Source: Bacteroidia bacterium (GTDB lineage: Bacteria; Bacteroidota; Bacteroidia; JANWJV01). Taken from it: a DNA stretch of 57,377 bases. The DNA lies in NCBI GenBank assembly GCA_025451785.1, contig JANWJV010000051.1, positions 1 through 57,377 of the forward strand, in the 5' to 3' direction. Below, one piece after another: positions 56,401 through 57,377 of this stretch. Both the position numbers and the translations under genes were made by a program. The notes beneath the pieces were generated by a model. That model made no database searches, had not been told where the DNA came from, and worked only from the letters and a program-made list of their open reading frames with translations. Position 1 is the first letter of the stretch. Each line of letters starts with the position of its first letter.

Positions 56401-56916
56401 AAAATCGCAACCGTTGGCGTGGCGGCAGGCCGTTACTTTTTCCTCGGTAGGTGTTACGAGGGGAACGTTCTTGGTGGTTACGTTGCCTAATCCACCATTC
56501 TGCGTCATGTCTACCACCGAGTATTGGAGACCAAACGCACTTCCGGAAACACCTACAGTGAATACATAGAAAATGGTATTGCTCAGCGGTTGAGGAACGA
56601 TGATGCAGGATTGTGTGGAAGAAGAGTTTCCGTTCATGCCAAAGCCGTTGGGCATCTGCACATGTGTCTTGTTCCATACCCTCGATCCGTCGGAATAGAA
56701 CAGCAGGTTGCCGTTCTTGTCTGATTGCACCGCGCTTCCTTCAATGGTGTTCACCATTCCGTTGGTGAGCGCTACCGGCGAGCCGCTGTTAAAAGTTACT
56801 CCGGCGTTGGCGCCAAAATACCAGTTGTTGCCTTCGCCTTGTGCGAAAACACCCTGGCTGGCAATTGCCGCCGCGAGGAGCGTTAATGTTTTAAGAACTG
56901 ATGTGCGTCGTATCAT
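53446..56916 (-). CDS. SprB-repeat surface protein with T9SS type B sorting domain
   Basis: 1156 aa. Signal to GVFAQ, then an N-terminal domain of ~350 aa with repeated strands and a propeller-like look (GNNWYFGANAGVTFNSG; NGNLLFYSDGSRVWN; KINPQGTKMAS; LGPDNKIYLARY). One PKD domain (GWNFGDPNSGS) follows, then SprB-like repeats (about 74 aa each: C.GG..GSA, G-T..YTYSWSN, GTYT-TVTDANGC), two more PKD domains, and the type B CTD (YELFAPNAFTPDGNLLNDTW, YDRWGNLIY, GWDGKA, GHMSLLR). SprB repeats are typical of gliding adhesins. It follows a close relative by 21 nt and may share its transcript; a terminator follows. No PorP/SprF gene is adjacent on this side. Confidence 0.92.
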   Translation of the reverse strand: MIRRTSVLKTLTLLAAAIASQGVFAQGEGNNWYFGANAGVTFNSGSPVALTNGMVNTIEGSAVQSDKNGNLLFYSDGSRVWNKTHVQMPNGFGMNGNSSSTQSCIIVPQPLSNTIFYVFTVGVSGSAFGLQYSVVDMTQNGGLGNVTTKNVPLVTPTEEKVTACRHANGCDFWVVTQRRSTNSFYAYKVTSAGVNATPVISSSGSISTNDLGYLKINPQGTKMASAVWGQSRFEFFDFNNATGVVSNGFATPANYQYAYGVEFSANGNVVYGTGELLLKVYQWNLLAGTQANILASVLQVGTSASSETGALQLGPDNKIYLARYPMTWLGVINNPNTVGLGCNYVDNGVPLAGKTCYIGLPDFISTIFIPKKTIASVTVCLGATFSLSDTTGILTLGWNFGDPNSGSNNTSSLLFPSHNFTSAGTYTVQTIINYACRTDTVKTNVTVVSCGITVTAPGGTVCPGGCKNITATVSAGTSPYTYSWNTGATTQSINPCPTATTSYTVVATDANGATASAVATITVSSAIVINTTVQNVKCNGGTTGSATSTVSGGTSPYTYSWSNAQTGSTASGLGQGSYTLTVTDANGCTGTATIVITQPAVLTAVASGQNVSCAGGNNGSATVTAGGGTTNYTYSWSNAQTGATASNLIAGTYTITVTDANGCTATATVAITQPSAVTVQTSTTNATCAQAGTISTTVNGGTGSYTYTWNNGQNGATATGLSAGTYTLAVSDANGCTATATATITGISGPTAAGMSSINNVLCNGGNTGSATATATGGTGSYTYSWNNSQATATATGLAAGTYTVTITDANNCSITATVTVTEPTALVATATGVNACSNATANGSAAGGTTNYTYLWSNGQTTQNATGLATGVYTLTVTDANGCSASDTAVINVSVPPVVTFAANDSAGCVALCVNFTCTTANIASYTWSFGDGTGTGNPANHCYKSAGTYTVILTVTDNNGCTGSLTKSSYINVFPNVVASFVAGPQPTTILNPVITFTDLSSGGANSWSWTFGDVQNSTSNLQNPFFTYKDSGCYNVQLIADNQYNCPDTTEQVVCVQGDYELFAPNAFTPDGNLLNDTWNVQGIGIDPDHFELYIYDRWGNLIYKTSDLYKGWDGKANGGKEIAQQDVYVWKVFTRDFLGGKHSYIGHMSLLR
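54242..55341 (-). repeat. Five tandem SprB-like protein repeats
   Basis: Five units of about 74 codons, similar at the amino-acid level (Y-T-Y-S/T-W-N/S core and TDANGC or TDANNC ends). The DNA copies are diverged but alike enough to misalign or recombine. Confidence 0.85.
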
Positions 56917-56937
56917 GTCTTAGTTCTATGGTGCTGA

Positions 56938-57377
56938 TTATCGTACTAAACTTAAGTGTCCGATGTAGGAGTGTTTTCCTCCGAGGAAATCACGGGTGAA
57001 TACTTTCCAAACGTAAACGTCTTGCTGAGCGATCTCCCTGCCCTGGTTTGCGTGTCCGTTCCATCCTTTGTTGAGGTCGTCAGTGTAATAGATCAGGTTA
57101 CCCCAGCGGTCGAACACATACAGTTCAAAGTGCTCGGGGTCGATTCCGATACCCTTCACGTTCCAGGTGTCGTTAAGGTTATCGCCGTTGGGAGTGAAGG
57201 CGTTGGGAGCATACAACTCGTAATCACCCATGATGCACACGAGCTTGTTCGCCGTATCCGGACAGTTGTACTGGTTGTCGGCGATGAGCTCCACGTTGTA
57301 GCAGCCCGAGTCCTTGTAGGCGTGCATGGGGTTCTGTAAGTTGGAGGTATTATTGCTTCCTGATGAAGACTCTCCAA
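56938..57377 (-). CDS. C-terminal part of a type B T9SS surface protein (runs off window)
   Basis: About 146 codons, open to the window edge. It contains the end of a PKD domain (FGESSSGSNNTSNLQNP region, then YKDSGCYNVELIADNQYNC) and a full type B CTD (YAPNAFTPNGDNLNDTWNV, FDRWGNLIYYT, GWNGHA, EIAQQDVYVWKVFTRDF, GHLSLVR). It is about 80% identical by eye to the end of the 53446-56916 protein over 126 residues. The two genes are 21 nt apart on one strand, suggesting tandem duplication. The N-terminal architecture lies outside the window. Confidence 0.9.
   Translation of the reverse strand, partial: GESSSGSNNTSNLQNPMHAYKDSGCYNVELIADNQYNCPDTANKLVCIMGDYELYAPNAFTPNGDNLNDTWNVKGIGIDPEHFELYVFDRWGNLIYYTDDLNKGWNGHANQGREIAQQDVYVWKVFTRDFLGGKHSYIGHLSLVR

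Noticed and set aside
1-57377. tRNA, rRNA or riboswitch genes
   Set aside because: I looked at the larger gaps (408-539, 17569-17826, 23646-24163, 37246-37401, 53339-53445) and saw no cloverleaf, rRNA stretch or known riboswitch core.

Overview
The window comes from a member of the Bacteroidota, probably an environmental gliding or T9SS-rich lineage; I cannot place it more finely. The evidence is: ten genes ending in type IX secretion (T9SS) sorting domains, five of type A and five of type B (gliding-motility-associated / CHU_C); T9SS machinery (a PorW/SprE fragment, a PorE-like OmpA protein, two PorP/SprF proteins); lipoprotein signals of Bacteroidota style; and promoters with the phylum-specific -7 box TAnnTTTG, in the best cases with TTTG 18-19 nt upstream. 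Coding DNA is of medium GC and intergenic DNA is often very AT-rich. I saw no tRNA, rRNA, CRISPR array, insertion sequence or prophage.

Layout. 1-5.8 kb: end of porW (minus), then a likely run of M23 peptidase, dxr, rseP and an exported unknown, converging on an OmpA lipoprotein through a large heptamer-built hairpin. 5.9-17.6 kb: a cytoplasmic unknown, then a T9SS module on the minus strand (type B cargo, PorP/SprF, PorE-like OmpA protein), a type A SBBP-propeller protein and another type B cargo. 17.8-25.7 kb: three large TPR-like proteins of a lineage-type family (two clear paralogs, one distant), mixed with a small type A protein, a secreted serine hydrolase and a 96-aa protein. 25.7-44.5 kb: mostly housekeeping genes (amidohydrolase, gatA, tatA, peptide-binding lipoprotein, xth, deoxyhypusine-synthase-like protein, gcvP, bacilliredoxin, gatC, trpS, gpsA), a 1168-aa predicted outer-membrane protein and two type A cargos. 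44.6-53.3 kb: a tight seven-gene minus-strand run joining five exported proteins (four lipoproteins, one with a CX4CH haem-type motif, plus a Tat-exported DUF1501 protein) to a giant CUB/Ig-like type B cargo and its PorP/SprF. 53.4-57.4 kb: an SprB-repeat type B cargo following the 3' end of a close relative.

How the genes fit together. Much of the window builds or uses the outer surface: cargo travels through Sec and then T9SS, the type B giants are encoded beside the PorP/SprF proteins that such cargos commonly need, and OmpA proteins tie the envelope to peptidoglycan. The housekeeping genes lie between these modules, often in convergent pairs with almost no spacer.

Two things stand out. 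First, heptanucleotide tandem arrays (CATYAAC, AATCAAC, AACAACA types) sit inside three conserved genes: dxr at its start, gcvP in its inter-domain linker, and an amidohydrolase at three separate loops. They are in frame, and a related ATTAGGA array forms the hairpin that supplies both stop codons of a convergent gene pair. Second, the 44.6-53.3 kb operon looks like a split version of the planctomycete PSCyt1/PSCyt2-PSD1 plus DUF1501 module, wired to a T9SS surface protein. Both readings are by eye and need profile and genome-wide searches.
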